Source: Candidatus Brocadia sinica JPN1
Lineage (GTDB): Bacteria > Planctomycetota > Brocadiia > Brocadiales > Brocadiaceae
Length of the DNA: 64,000 bases
Direction: 5' to 3'
Assembly: GCF_000949635.1 (NCBI RefSeq)
Contig: NZ_BAFN01000001.1
Location: 3,841,052-3,905,051, forward strand
Below the pieces are notes generated by a model. It was not told the origin of the DNA, ran no database searches, and saw only the letters and a program-made list of their open reading frames with translations. A program made the position numbers and the translations under genes. Below are positions 18,166 to 26,798 of the stretch, piece by piece (position 1 is the first letter of the stretch; each line of letters starts with the position of its first letter).

Positions 18166-18504
18166 CTAAATGGCTTTTTCTCCCTTTTCCCCTGTACGAA
18201 TACGAATAACATTTTCAATAGGAGAAATAAAAATCTTTCCATCTCCGATATTGCTTGTTTTGGCTTCCTTTACAATGCATTGTACAATTTTCTCGACATC
18301 CTTGTCCATAACCACCATTTCCAGTTGCATTTTCTTTAAAAGATCTGTCCTAAAGGTTCTTCCGCGCCACTGCTCGGTAATGCCCTTTTGATGACCGTGT
18401 CCTTTTACCTCGGTTACCGTCATACCAGGATATCCGATGTCTAATAAAGCGTCCTTCACCATTGCAAACCGATCCTCTCTTACAATTGCCGTAATCTTTT
18501 TCAC
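18166..18504 (-). CDS. PII nitrogen regulatory protein
   Basis: A 112-residue GlnB/GlnK-family protein. It begins MKKITAIVREDRF, has the T-loop region VKGHGHQKGITEQWRG, and ends with the B- and C-loop signatures (GDGKIFISPIENVIRIRTGE). PII trimers bind ATP/ADP and 2-oxoglutarate and control ammonium channels and nitrogen enzymes. Position 51, the tyrosine uridylylated in enterobacteria, is Phe here, so signalling should be by ligand only. It starts 14 bases after the PLD-like gene, in an operon with NnrD. No Amt is adjacent; the Amt-kinase is about 11 kb away. Confidence 0.93.
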   Translation of the reverse strand: MKKITAIVREDRFAMVKDALLDIGYPGMTVTEVKGHGHQKGITEQWRGRTFRTDLLKKMQLEMVVMDKDVEKIVQCIVKEAKTSNIGDGKIFISPIENVIRIRTGEKGEKAI

Positions 18505-18518
18505 ACTCTATCCTCCCA

Positions 18519-19553
18519 TTATTCTATGTTTCCGTCATCGAGGCGATAAGGGGCGTTGATCCCGGAGCGGGAGACCAATTTGCCGGTATAGGTAATCGTA
18601 CTTCCCACGCTAACGTTCATTACCTTTTCAAACATCCTCCAGTCAAACCGGATTTCCACTTCCGCATTCTTGCTCCGTTGACGACTTACTCCGATACGAT
18701 TCCAGTCTACACGTCCCATCCCTTTATAAGACACGACCCCCTGCCACCGGACATATTTACCCTTGTACTTCTGCCACAATTCATTTTTTTCAGAACGGGA
18801 AAACGTACTTTTCTTTCCCAATTGCTTGTCCAACGCGTCAAAAGATATCTCAATAAAATCTTTCGGTATCGCTGCCTCCGGAGTCGGTTCTGAAGATTTC
18901 CCGGTAGCCGTTGGCTCTTTATCAGGGCTATGGTCCTGAGTTGCTTGATTAGCATTCAAGGTGTCAGAGGGAATATCAGGGACAAGAGGATCTTTCGTTG
19001 CAACCCATTCATTCCGGTTATATAAAAAAGGAGCTGCCTCTCCTTCTGTAAACAGGGTATAAAATATGCTCTTGTAAGCGCGAATTTTTTCCGGGTCGTA
19101 ATGAAACAAGACATCATTGCAAATAGTTCTTTTCCGGTAGGCAAGCCAGTTGTATGCCCCGCTTACCAATATCCTGTCATCCAATAAAATAAAATCCTGT
19201 ATCTGGTCATTGCCAATATGGGTCTTAAGGATCCTGGTATCGAATTTTCTGTGAAGTAATGTTTCAACCAGCGGGCCTCTGTTATTGTTAGCACCAGTAC
19301 CATATTCTAAAATTACGATACGTACCCGAATGCCTTTATCTCTGGCAGCTTCCAGATCTTTTATGATATCCAGGGCCGCAAAGGTGTGAATACAAATATT
19401 TATGCACCGATTTGCATATTCAATCCCTTCCTTCAATTGCTCATTGACAGTGCCTTTTGGGGCATGATAGGCGCCACTTTCAGCATATAAGGAATGTAAG
19501 GGATTGGAAAACCACCCCAGCAGCACCACCACCACGATTAGCAATCGTTTCAT
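18519..19553 (-). CDS. Exported phospholipase-D-like protein with degenerate active site
   Basis: A 344-residue protein with a signal peptide (RLLIVVVVLLGWF). Residues about 35-190 have the PLD/nuclease fold order (IVILEYGT, then ILLDDRILVSGAYNWLAYR). The histidine and lysine of the HxKxxxxD motif are replaced by Gln-Asp-Phe (DQIQDFILLDD), so hydrolase activity is doubtful. After a Pro/Ser/Thr-rich linker (about 195-235) a C-terminal domain contains YVRWQGVV and TITYTGKLV, resembling an OB-like beta fold. It overlaps the NnrD stop by four bases (ATGA). Confidence 0.65.
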   Translation of the reverse strand: MKRLLIVVVVLLGWFSNPLHSLYAESGAYHAPKGTVNEQLKEGIEYANRCINICIHTFAALDIIKDLEAARDKGIRVRIVILEYGTGANNNRGPLVETLLHRKFDTRILKTHIGNDQIQDFILLDDRILVSGAYNWLAYRKRTICNDVLFHYDPEKIRAYKSIFYTLFTEGEAAPFLYNRNEWVATKDPLVPDIPSDTLNANQATQDHSPDKEPTATGKSSEPTPEAAIPKDFIEISFDALDKQLGKKSTFSRSEKNELWQKYKGKYVRWQGVVSYKGMGRVDWNRIGVSRQRSKNAEVEIRFDWRMFEKVMNVSVGSTITYTGKLVSRSGINAPYRLDDGNIE

Positions 19554-20428
19554 ATACTCGTATTTTCTCTATAAGTCAGGAATGCCATGGGTAACTTATT
19601 CAATATATCCGTGGCGATCATCGAAATTTCACCCATTTCCTGCGCAGCAAGATCGCCTGCCAAACCATGCAGATACACACCCGCCTGTGCAGCCTCAAAG
19701 GGTGAATACGTTTGCCCCAGAAAGGCTGCAATCATACCCGTCAATACATCACCAGCCCCTGCAGTGGCCATTCCTGGATTACCTGTCTTATTTATATAGA
19801 ACTTCTCTTCATTCATAACAACGGTCTGATGTCCTTTTAATACGAGGGTCACATTATACTTGTCTTTAACAAACGTCCTGGACACATCTAAACGTTTAGA
19901 CTGGATTTCCTGTGAAGAAGATATTCCGAGAAGACGAGCCATTTCTCCAGGATGTGGTGTAAGTATAATCTGTTTTTTTATCTTATACAGCACTTCAGGA
20001 TTATCTGCCAAAGCATTAATTCCGTCAGCATCCAGCACAATGGGCCTATCCAGAGATTGTAATAACCATAATACCAGTCTCTTCGTCTCAAGGTACTGGG
20101 ACAGACCGGGACCTATGGCAATCACATCAAAACTTTGCGAAAAATCGAGGATGTCCTGACGTCCCGATTCAGCCAGGGTTTTTACATGGGTTTCGGGTAA
20201 GGGATGCGTCATGACGCAGGTTAGTTTGGATGCCACGATTCCGTGCAGGCTCTCCGGGATGCCCAGAGTTACAAGCCCGGCTCCGGCACGCAGAGCTGCG
20301 TTACTACAGAGACATGCGGCGCCAGTCATGCCACGGGAACCAGCCAGCACCAATACCCTCCCGTAGTTTCCTTTGTGAGTATCGGGTTTTCTGGAAGGAA
20401 TCTTTGGTAATGTCTTTACTTCAAACAT
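19550..20428 (-). CDS. nnrD: ADP/ATP-dependent NAD(P)H-hydrate dehydratase
   Basis: A 292-residue protein of the ribokinase-like NnrD family, which repairs hydrated NADH and NADPH. Diagnostic segments are KGNYGRVLVLAGS, GAGLVTLGIP, ILTPHPGEMARLLG, and the catalytic GNPGMATAGAGDVLTGMIA with its GAGD aspartate. The epimerase partner domain (NnrE), often fused at the N-terminus, is absent here. It leads the NnrD / PLD-like / PII / double-reductase operon. Confidence 0.9.
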   Translation of the reverse strand: MFEVKTLPKIPSRKPDTHKGNYGRVLVLAGSRGMTGAACLCSNAALRAGAGLVTLGIPESLHGIVASKLTCVMTHPLPETHVKTLAESGRQDILDFSQSFDVIAIGPGLSQYLETKRLVLWLLQSLDRPIVLDADGINALADNPEVLYKIKKQIILTPHPGEMARLLGISSSQEIQSKRLDVSRTFVKDKYNVTLVLKGHQTVVMNEEKFYINKTGNPGMATAGAGDVLTGMIAAFLGQTYSPFEAAQAGVYLHGLAGDLAAQEMGEISMIATDILNKLPMAFLTYRENTSI

Positions 20429-20592
20429 AGAATTGCAATAAATTTTTTAATCACGGAGACCACCGCGAGGAAATTCTTTTGTTTCTACCAACAAATCTGA
20501 CTTTATCAAAATTTATCAACGATGTTAATGAATCCATTCTATCTTTCTCTATGCACTCCGTGTGCTTTGTGGCTGAGATTCTGCAATCACCC

Positions 20593-21345
20593 TCACTTTT
20601 TTGTCTGATTGATCAAAGAGGCAACATAAGCTGCCCCAAAGCCATTGTCAATATTTACAACCGATACACCGGAGGCGCAACTATTCAGCATAGACAAAAG
20701 CGCTGCAATTCCATAAAAGCTGGCTCCATAACCAATACTTGTCGGCACGCCAATGACAGGGCAATTTACCAAACCTCCTACGACACTTGCCAGTGCACCT
20801 TCCATTCCGGCTACAACAATGATTACGCTGGCCTTTAGTAATTCACTGTGATTTTTCATAAGCCGATGGATACCGGCAACACCAACATCATACAGTACCC
20901 GCACAGTATTGCCCATGATCTCTGCCGTTACCCTTGCTTCCTCTGCAACGGGGATATCAGAGGTACCTGCTGTTATGATTAAGATTAATCCTTTGTGTGG
21001 CTTCCGGCGGGTCTTTCGTATCGTAATTGTTCTTGCCTGTTCATGGTAAGCAGCCGCTGGGAATTTTCTGGAAACGGCCTCATAAATTTCCATACTCGCG
21101 CGGGTTGCAAGCATATCATTCTCGCCTGCAACAATATGTTCTACAATCTTTACAACTTGCTCAGGGGTCTTGCCGAGACAAAAAATAACTTCCGGAAAAC
21201 CACAGCGAATTTTACGGTGACTATCCACTTTGGCAAAACCAATGTCCTTATAAGGTAACTCCCTGATCTTTCCCAGGACGTCATGTATTGACACTTCCCC
21301 GGCCTTATAATCTTCTAATAATTGTTTTATGACATCAATATCCAT
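20593..21345 (-). CDS. larB: LarB, nickel-pincer cofactor biosynthesis carboxylase
   Basis: A 250-residue protein of the AIR-carboxylase/PurE-like LarB family. It has the N-terminal helix region and GFPEVIFCLGKTPEQ, followed by the PurE-like core (GTSDIPVAEEA, VVAGMEGALASVVGGL, VPTSIGYGASF). LarB carboxylates and activates nicotinate adenine dinucleotide for the nickel-pincer nucleotide used by lactate racemase-type enzymes. LarC and LarE are not in the window. The gene stands alone, with no clear ribosome site. Confidence 0.9.
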   Translation of the reverse strand: MDIDVIKQLLEDYKAGEVSIHDVLGKIRELPYKDIGFAKVDSHRKIRCGFPEVIFCLGKTPEQVVKIVEHIVAGENDMLATRASMEIYEAVSRKFPAAAYHEQARTITIRKTRRKPHKGLILIITAGTSDIPVAEEARVTAEIMGNTVRVLYDVGVAGIHRLMKNHSELLKASVIIVVAGMEGALASVVGGLVNCPVIGVPTSIGYGASFYGIAALLSMLNSCASGVSVVNIDNGFGAAYVASLINQTKK

Positions 21346-21390
21346 AATTTAAATATTTAGGAATCTCAATACTAAAGGGTGCCTGATTTA

Positions 21391-21510
21391 ACGTATAGAA
21401 ATTTCAAAGTTTTTGGTAGGTGACAACTCCCGTTGGCGACCTGTGGCAATTGCAAGCCGTTGTGAATTGCCAATCGCCATCAGGAGATGGCTCCTACCGA
21501 TGGGCATTTA
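21391..21510. repeat. Interspersed element with shared end motif
   Basis: Read on the minus strand this segment ends AAAACTTTGAAATTTCTATACG (21391-21412). The same end recurs at five other places in the window. The interior (TCGGTAGGAGCCATCTCCTG on the minus strand) has internal dyads such as GGCAATT/AATTGCC. No gene is present in this gap. Confidence 0.5.
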
Positions 21511-21561
21511 AACCTTCCAGCCAGAGTAGGGTGCGTCCTGCGCACCATCCGTACTTATTCA

Positions 21562-22050
21562 TTATGGTTGTATCCATTCGCCTTTAAAATCAGCACTTCC
21601 ATTCGTTTTAAAAGTTATCTTTATAGGGTTTTTAACTTTGATACTGGAATTTATTTTAATTTTTCCTTTTATGGTATTCCCTTTGGAAGTTCCAGAAATA
21701 TCAACAGTTTTAATGTTTAATGAATAATCCGAAGGAAGCAGTCCTATCAATAATAAATTCACATTAATGATATCCGAGATTTCTTTTTTATCTGCTTTGA
21801 TTTCGAAGGTATCGTTTCCGGTATTTTCCCATTCACTTTCAATATTTAAGCCTTCACTCTCGAAATTCCCATTTTCTGAAAATACCCATGTATCCTCTCC
21901 AATTTCAATCGTGTCCGCGGAGATATTTACCTTATATGTGCCAGGTTTAACTCCTCCAAACAAAGAAGTTTGCTGTAAAACCATCAACAAAACAGGAGCT
22001 GCCAATATAAAAGTAAAATATCTTTTAAAGTTTTTTCTGTCCAACGTCAT
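21562..22050 (-). CDS. Exported protein of unknown function
   Basis: A 162-residue protein with a signal or anchor segment (YFTFILAAPVLLMVL at about 11-25), then a beta-rich domain. The opening GVKPGTYKVNISADTIEIGEDTWVF (residues about 33-57) and repeated strand-turn pattern resemble lipocalin-like or META-type test folds, but I do not recognise a family. GGAGG six bases ahead supports the ATG at 22050. It is 49 bases downstream of nothing on its strand except unrelated genes, and precedes no obvious partner. Confidence 0.6.
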   Translation of the reverse strand: MTLDRKNFKRYFTFILAAPVLLMVLQQTSLFGGVKPGTYKVNISADTIEIGEDTWVFSENGNFESEGLNIESEWENTGNDTFEIKADKKEISDIINVNLLLIGLLPSDYSLNIKTVDISGTSKGNTIKGKIKINSSIKVKNPIKITFKTNGSADFKGEWIQP

Positions 22051-22099
22051 TTACACCCTCCTTTTCCAAAAAAGAGAAAACAGGTATAAAATAAATATG

Positions 22100-23107
22100 T
22101 TATGGAATAGCCTCTATATCAAGCCCTGCAATATCCCCTTCTAAATACTTCTTATAGGCAAGTCCTGCTACCATAGCAGCATTATCCGTACATAATCTGG
22201 TAGATGGACAGTATACGGGGATAGATAGCTCCTTCGATTTGTCTTTCAATCTCTGCCGAAGTCTGGAGTTCGCTGCTACGCCACCACCTGTTAGCACACC
22301 ATGGACATTGTACATTTTCAATGCCAGGACAATCTTATCCACCAGGACATCAACCACCGCTTCCTGAAAGCTTGCGGCAATGTCTGCTCTTTTTTGATCA
22401 GATGGTGTTTTTGTATCGGTGTTTTTTGAATCTTGTCCCCGATAGTAATAGAGTACCGCCGTCTTAAGTCCGCTAAAACTGAAATCAAGTGAATCCTTCT
22501 CAAGGTAAGCCCTTGGGAAGGTTACTGCAGATGGGTTTCCAAGCCTCGCCAGTTTGTCAATGATGGGTCCACCGGGATAACCAAGACCCAATATCTTTGA
22601 TACTTTATCGAAAGCCTCGCCAGCTGCGTCATCAATTGTCCAGCCCAACGGTATATGTTTCGTCTCATTTTCTGATAGAAAAAGTATGGTATGACCTCCT
22701 GAGACGACAAGGCTGACAACGGGGTACTGTATATCGGCGTATTCAAGATTGTTTGCGTAGATATGGGCATGGAGGTGGTCAATAGCTATTAAAGGTTTGT
22801 CCAGCACCATGCACAATGTCTTGGCTGCAGTCACTCCAATAAGCAATGAACCAATCAGCCCCGGGGTATTAACGACTGCAATTGCATCGATTTCAGTGAG
22901 TTGTATTTTTGCGTCGGCAAGGGCATTGTGAATGACCCCCATGATAGACTCTAAATGTGCCCGACAGGCAATTTCAGGAACCACACCTCCAAAATTACGA
23001 TGCAATGTATCCTGTGACAAAATAATGCTTGACAATATCTCCCTGCCATCTTTCACAAGAGAAGCCGATGTCTCATCACAGGATGTTTCAATGCCCAGAA
23101 TTAGCAT
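22100..23107 (-). CDS. tsaD: tRNA N6-adenosine threonylcarbamoyltransferase
   Basis: A 335-residue TsaD/Kae1-family protein that transfers threonylcarbamoyl to A37 of ANN-decoding tRNAs. It has the invariant start LGIETSCDETSAS, the metal-binding histidines in AIDHLHAHIYAN, VVSGGHT, and the late GVAANSRLR and TDNAAM motifs. The ATG at 23107 is fixed by the family N-terminus, but there is no ribosome site. A terminator-like hairpin with six T residues ends only four bases before it. Confidence 0.95.
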   Translation of the reverse strand: MLILGIETSCDETSASLVKDGREILSSIILSQDTLHRNFGGVVPEIACRAHLESIMGVIHNALADAKIQLTEIDAIAVVNTPGLIGSLLIGVTAAKTLCMVLDKPLIAIDHLHAHIYANNLEYADIQYPVVSLVVSGGHTILFLSENETKHIPLGWTIDDAAGEAFDKVSKILGLGYPGGPIIDKLARLGNPSAVTFPRAYLEKDSLDFSFSGLKTAVLYYYRGQDSKNTDTKTPSDQKRADIAASFQEAVVDVLVDKIVLALKMYNVHGVLTGGGVAANSRLRQRLKDKSKELSIPVYCPSTRLCTDNAAMVAGLAYKKYLEGDIAGLDIEAIP

Positions 23108-23111
23108 AGCG

Positions 23112-23136
23112 AAAAAAGGCAGGAAAATTTTCTGCC
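23112..23136 (-). terminator. Intrinsic terminator-like hairpin abutting the tsaD start
   Basis: On the minus strand GGCAG-AAAA/TTTT-CCTGCC forms a hairpin (23118-23136), immediately followed by TTTTTT (23112-23117). It follows ctpA and would end that transcript. It also sits within the tsaD leader, four bases before the ATG, where it could act as an attenuator. Confidence 0.65.
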
Positions 23137-23178
23137 TTCGTTAAAACAATTTACATGTGGACTACAATTTCAATTTTT

Positions 23179-24513
23179 TTAATGAGTGTGTATACCCTTC
23201 GCATAAACCTCTATGCCTTTCAGAATATCAATTGCTCTTTCGAGCTGACTGTCTTCGTATTTCGGCTTTCCTTTTTCCTCAACGGGGCCTTTAGGGGCTG
23301 CATCCTTTTCCCTCACTTCATTCATCTTGCTCTCAATGTTTAACGTAGCTAAATGCTCGTGCAGAGCCTTTATTTCTGCAAAAGTGAGGGGCACCGTTAT
23401 ATCGGGTTCAATTCCTTTTTCATGGATACAAACTCCAGATGGGGTATAATACCGCGCCGTTGTCAATTTTAAAGCAGCTTTTCCATCTCCTACGGGAATC
23501 AGACTTTGAACAGATCCTTTGCCAAATGTCTTAACACCAAGCAGTAAACCCCGTTTGTGATCCTTCAGTGCGCCCGCAACAATCTCTGAGGCGCTTGCGC
23601 TTCCATTATTTACCAATACTACCATGGGGAAATTGGGATAGGTTCCCTTCTTACGGGCGTGGTATATATAATTCTGGGTCTTATCTCTTCCCCGGGTAGA
23701 AACAATAATACCTTTTTCCAAGAACTTATCAGCCATATCTACAGCGGCGTTTAATAATCCGCCAGGATTAAATCTCAAATCCAGTATCAAACTTTTCATG
23801 CCTTTTTTCAACAAATACTGAATAGCTGTATCCATGTCCTTTGCGGTATTTTCCTGAAAATTTGATACAGCAAGGTAACCAATCTTATACGCATCATCCG
23901 CTATTCTGGCACCCCGGATGCTGTTTACATAAATTTTTGCACGTTCGATGGTAATATCTACAGGCGCTGTATCACCTTCGTGAACAACAGTCAGGGTAAT
24001 CTTTGTCCCTAACTTTCCCCGGAGCTTTTTTATCGCCTCACGAATACTCATGTTTTCTGTGGATTCGCCATCGATTTTAATGATTCGGTCGCCCACCAAA
24101 ATCCCGGCTTTAAATGCAGGAGAATCGAGCAGGGGAGTGATCACGATTAATAACCCATCTTTAATAATTACTTCGATTCCCAGTCCTTCAAACTCTCCCT
24201 CCGTTTCAATTTTAAGGTCTTCTAACTCTTCGGGACTAAAATATTGACTGTAAGGGTCAAGTCCGGAAAGCATCCCACGGTATGCATTTATGAGGATTGT
24301 GTTCAGCTGTATTTCATCGACGTACTTGTCTTGTAATTCCTTCACGACTTTGATAAGCTCTTCAAATTCCTCATAAATACTTTCACTGGTCGGCTTAGCT
24401 TGTTCTTTTGCCTCAACCTGAGGTTCTTCAGAAGGTTTGTCCTGCCCAAACGAAACTGCTCTCAGCGCTGTGAGTGTTATAAATAATAAAAAGATGGATA
24501 GCCTTTTTTTCAT
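23179..24513 (-). CDS. S41 family C-terminal processing protease
   Basis: A 444-residue exported serine protease of the CtpA/Prc family. It has a signal peptide (LSIFLLFITLTALRAV), a helical cap region, and a PDZ domain at about 95-180 (SPAFKAGILVGDRIIKIDG). The S41 core carries the catalytic Ser in NNGSASASEIVAGAL and the Lys in GVKTFGKGSVQ. The lysine/proline-rich tail is unusual but low in complexity. It overlaps the transketolase stop by four bases (ATGA), so it is cotranslated with it. Confidence 0.92.
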   Translation of the reverse strand: MKKRLSIFLLFITLTALRAVSFGQDKPSEEPQVEAKEQAKPTSESIYEEFEELIKVVKELQDKYVDEIQLNTILINAYRGMLSGLDPYSQYFSPEELEDLKIETEGEFEGLGIEVIIKDGLLIVITPLLDSPAFKAGILVGDRIIKIDGESTENMSIREAIKKLRGKLGTKITLTVVHEGDTAPVDITIERAKIYVNSIRGARIADDAYKIGYLAVSNFQENTAKDMDTAIQYLLKKGMKSLILDLRFNPGGLLNAAVDMADKFLEKGIIVSTRGRDKTQNYIYHARKKGTYPNFPMVVLVNNGSASASEIVAGALKDHKRGLLLGVKTFGKGSVQSLIPVGDGKAALKLTTARYYTPSGVCIHEKGIEPDITVPLTFAEIKALHEHLATLNIESKMNEVREKDAAPKGPVEEKGKPKYEDSQLERAIDILKGIEVYAKGIHTH

Positions 24514-25454
24514 TTTTTCTTTCGTCCTACGACCCGTTTTGCTGCCAGAACAATGTCATCCGGCAAGAGATGATATTCCTTAAAGAGGATATCAGGTTCT
24601 CCCGATTGACCAAAACGATTGTCAATGCCAATCATCTCGATGGGTATAGGGTAGGTTCGTGCCAATATCGACGCAACCGCGCTGCCCAAACCACCGTCCA
24701 GCACATGCTGTTCTGCAGTTACCACCGCATTTGCTTGTCTTGCAACCTTTATCAATAATTCCTGATCTATTGGTTTTAGCGTATGCATATTGACTACCGC
24801 TGCCTTAATTCCCTCCTTCGCTAGCATGTCGGCTGCTGTAAGTGAGTGTACCACCAATGCCCCACAAGCGATAATCGCCACATCATCTCCCGTTCTGAGG
24901 ATATTTGCCCTTCCAATGGTGTATGGGTCTTCCTTTTTTGTTATTACAGGCACAGCAGCCCTGCCCAATCGGATATAGAGCGGACCTTTATAGTCTACCG
25001 CAGCCAGAATGGCCTTTCTTGTTTCAACCGCATCACATGGTTCAACAACACCCATAGTTGGAATTGTTCGCATCAGGGAGATGTCTTCTATGCATTGGTG
25101 TGATGCGCCATCAGGTCCAACTGAGACACCGCTATGGGTGGCAACAATTTTTACCTGTAGTCCACTGTAACAGATCGTATTTCTGACCTGCTCCCATGCC
25201 CTGCCTGTTGCAAAAATACTAAAACTGCTCACAAACGGAATCTTTCCGCACGTTGCCAATCCGGCAGCCGTATTCATCATGTTGGCCTCGGCAACCCCCA
25301 TATTAAAGAACCTTTCGGGATATTTTTTGCCAAATTTGGCTGTCGTTGTGGACTTTGAGAGGTCAGCATCCAGCACCACGATGTCTTTGTTCTTTTCTCC
25401 AAGCTCTAATAGTGCGTCGCCATATGCCTGACGCGTGGCTACCATTTCAGTCAT
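24510..25454 (-). CDS. Transketolase, C-terminal subunit
   Basis: A 314-residue protein containing the pyrimidine-binding (PYR) and C-terminal domains of transketolase. LVVLDADLSKST-like opening, FFNMGVAEANMMNTAAGLA, SHQCIEDISLMRTIP and the C-terminal IIACGALVVHSL are visible. It works with the separate N-terminal subunit encoded 18 bases upstream to give a split transketolase, as in archaea and several bacteria. That enzyme moves two-carbon units in the pentose phosphate pathway. Confidence 0.9.
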   Translation of the reverse strand: MTEMVATRQAYGDALLELGEKNKDIVVLDADLSKSTTTAKFGKKYPERFFNMGVAEANMMNTAAGLATCGKIPFVSSFSIFATGRAWEQVRNTICYSGLQVKIVATHSGVSVGPDGASHQCIEDISLMRTIPTMGVVEPCDAVETRKAILAAVDYKGPLYIRLGRAAVPVITKKEDPYTIGRANILRTGDDVAIIACGALVVHSLTAADMLAKEGIKAAVVNMHTLKPIDQELLIKVARQANAVVTAEQHVLDGGLGSAVASILARTYPIPIEMIGIDNRFGQSGEPDILFKEYHLLPDDIVLAAKRVVGRKKK

Positions 25455-25472
25455 TTTCTATTTCCACCATGA

Positions 25473-26300
25473 TTACTTTAATTCAGCCAGCGCACGTTCT
25501 GCCTCTTCTTTTGAAGGGGCCTTCCCATGCCAGTCAACCTGATTTTCCATGAAAGAGACACCCTTTCCTTTCACCGTTTTCGCCACAATGACGGTTGGCC
25601 GTCCTTTGATCTTCTCTGCCTCATCATAAGCGGCCAGGATAGACTCGTAATTATGTCCATCAATTTCAATCACATGCCAGCCAAACCCCCGCCATTTATC
25701 AGGTATCGGGTATGATGACATAATCTCATGAATAAAGCCGTCAATCTGCAGTCCATTTTGATCGAGAACGGCGCAAAGGTTATCCACCTTATAATGGCTT
25801 GCGGCCATCGCAGCTTCCCACACTTGCCCCTCCTCGATTTCTCCGTCGCCCAGCATGACGTAAGTTCGATAATCCTTTTTATCCAAGTTTGCCGCCAAGG
25901 CAATCCCAAGTCCAACCGAAAGACCCTGTCCAAGCGACCCACCGGATACTTCAATTCCCGGTGTTGTTTTCATACAGGGGTGCCCCTGGAGTGTGCTGCC
26001 GAACTGTCTCAGTGTATCAAGCTTGGCCGTATCGAAATAGCCCGTTTCTGCAAGTATGGCATAGAGTGAAGGGCAGGCGTGACCTTTCGACAAAATAAAT
26101 CTATCCCTCTCTGGCCATTTAGGGAACTGTGGATTGTGCCGTAATTTGTTATAAAAAAGTGCAACCAACAAATCTACTGTTGATAGTGAACTGCCAGGAT
26201 GTCCGGAGCCTGCCTTGGTTAGCATCCGTATAATATGCCTCCGAATAACCTTTGCACGTTCTTCTAAAGATTTCGTATCCAGATGCTTTAAATTTACCAT
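25473..26300 (-). CDS. Transketolase, N-terminal subunit
   Basis: A 275-residue thiamine-diphosphate-binding half of transketolase. It contains SGHPGSSLSTVDLLVALF, SKGHACPSLYAIL, GSLGQGLSVGLGIAL, the diphosphate-binding LGDGEIEEGQVWEA and VIVAKTVKGKGVSFME. First gene of the unit transketolase N, transketolase C, ctpA. No clear Shine-Dalgarno site precedes the ATG; tRNA-Phe lies upstream on the same strand. Confidence 0.92.
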   Translation of the reverse strand: MVNLKHLDTKSLEERAKVIRRHIIRMLTKAGSGHPGSSLSTVDLLVALFYNKLRHNPQFPKWPERDRFILSKGHACPSLYAILAETGYFDTAKLDTLRQFGSTLQGHPCMKTTPGIEVSGGSLGQGLSVGLGIALAANLDKKDYRTYVMLGDGEIEEGQVWEAAMAASHYKVDNLCAVLDQNGLQIDGFIHEIMSSYPIPDKWRGFGWHVIEIDGHNYESILAAYDEAEKIKGRPTVIVAKTVKGKGVSFMENQVDWHGKAPSKEEAERALAELK

Positions 26301-26519
26301 AATCGTATTAATACAAGGGAAAAATAAAATATTCCAGGACTATATCATCACTATTAATAAACTAACGTTTGCAACATGGACATCGCGCAAGTTATTTAGT
26401 ATGCTGGGAAGTGAAATGAATGCAAGGCGGGGAATTGTAATGTATTGGATACTTATTCAATATTTGAGGTAACAAAACTGAGAATACCTTAAATCCGGAC
26501 ACTTAGCTACAAGATTATA

Positions 26520-26595
26520 TGGTGGGCAGAGCCGGGATCGAACCGGCGACACCAGGATTTTCAGTCCTGTGCTCTACCAACTGAGCTATCTGCCC
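26520..26595 (-). tRNA. tRNA-Phe (GAA)
   Basis: The minus strand folds as a complete tRNA. The acceptor is GGGCAGA/TCTGCCC, the D arm AGCTCAGTTGGTAGAGC, the anticodon loop CTGAAAATC with anticodon GAA, and the T arm GCCGGTTCGATCCCGGC. A 3' CCA is encoded (TGG at 26520-26522 on the plus strand). 76 bases, no intron. Confidence 0.97.
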
Positions 26596-26710
26596 GTTTG
26601 TGACAAATGTAACATTAACGAATTAATTATAAAATTGGATCAGAGACAAGTCAAGGTTTTTTATTGACTCTCTTGGTAATATGTATAATATCACATTTAT
26701 CAGGAATTAC

Positions 26711-26786
26711 TTTAGTGCGCCATAGCTGCGACCAAAAAGAGTTACTCGGTGCTGAATAATAATATTACCGCTTTAACAGTTTTTCA
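26711..26786 (+). other. Conserved leader-like element, copy A
   Basis: About 76 bases that align with 61215-61294. Shared blocks are AAGAGTYACWCGGYGCTGAA and a TTTARCAGTTTTTCA end. Both copies can form a hairpin from GCTGAA against TT(T)ARC. Copy A lies immediately before the AGGAGGT and ATG of the secreted protein gene. I do not recognise a riboswitch class. Confidence 0.5.
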
Positions 26787-26798
26787 CAGGAGGTTACC

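Noticed and set aside
26711-26786. Cyclic di-GMP, fluoride, THF or glutamine riboswitch for the shared leader element
   Set aside because: None of the conserved cores I know for these classes is present, so I describe the element only as unassigned.
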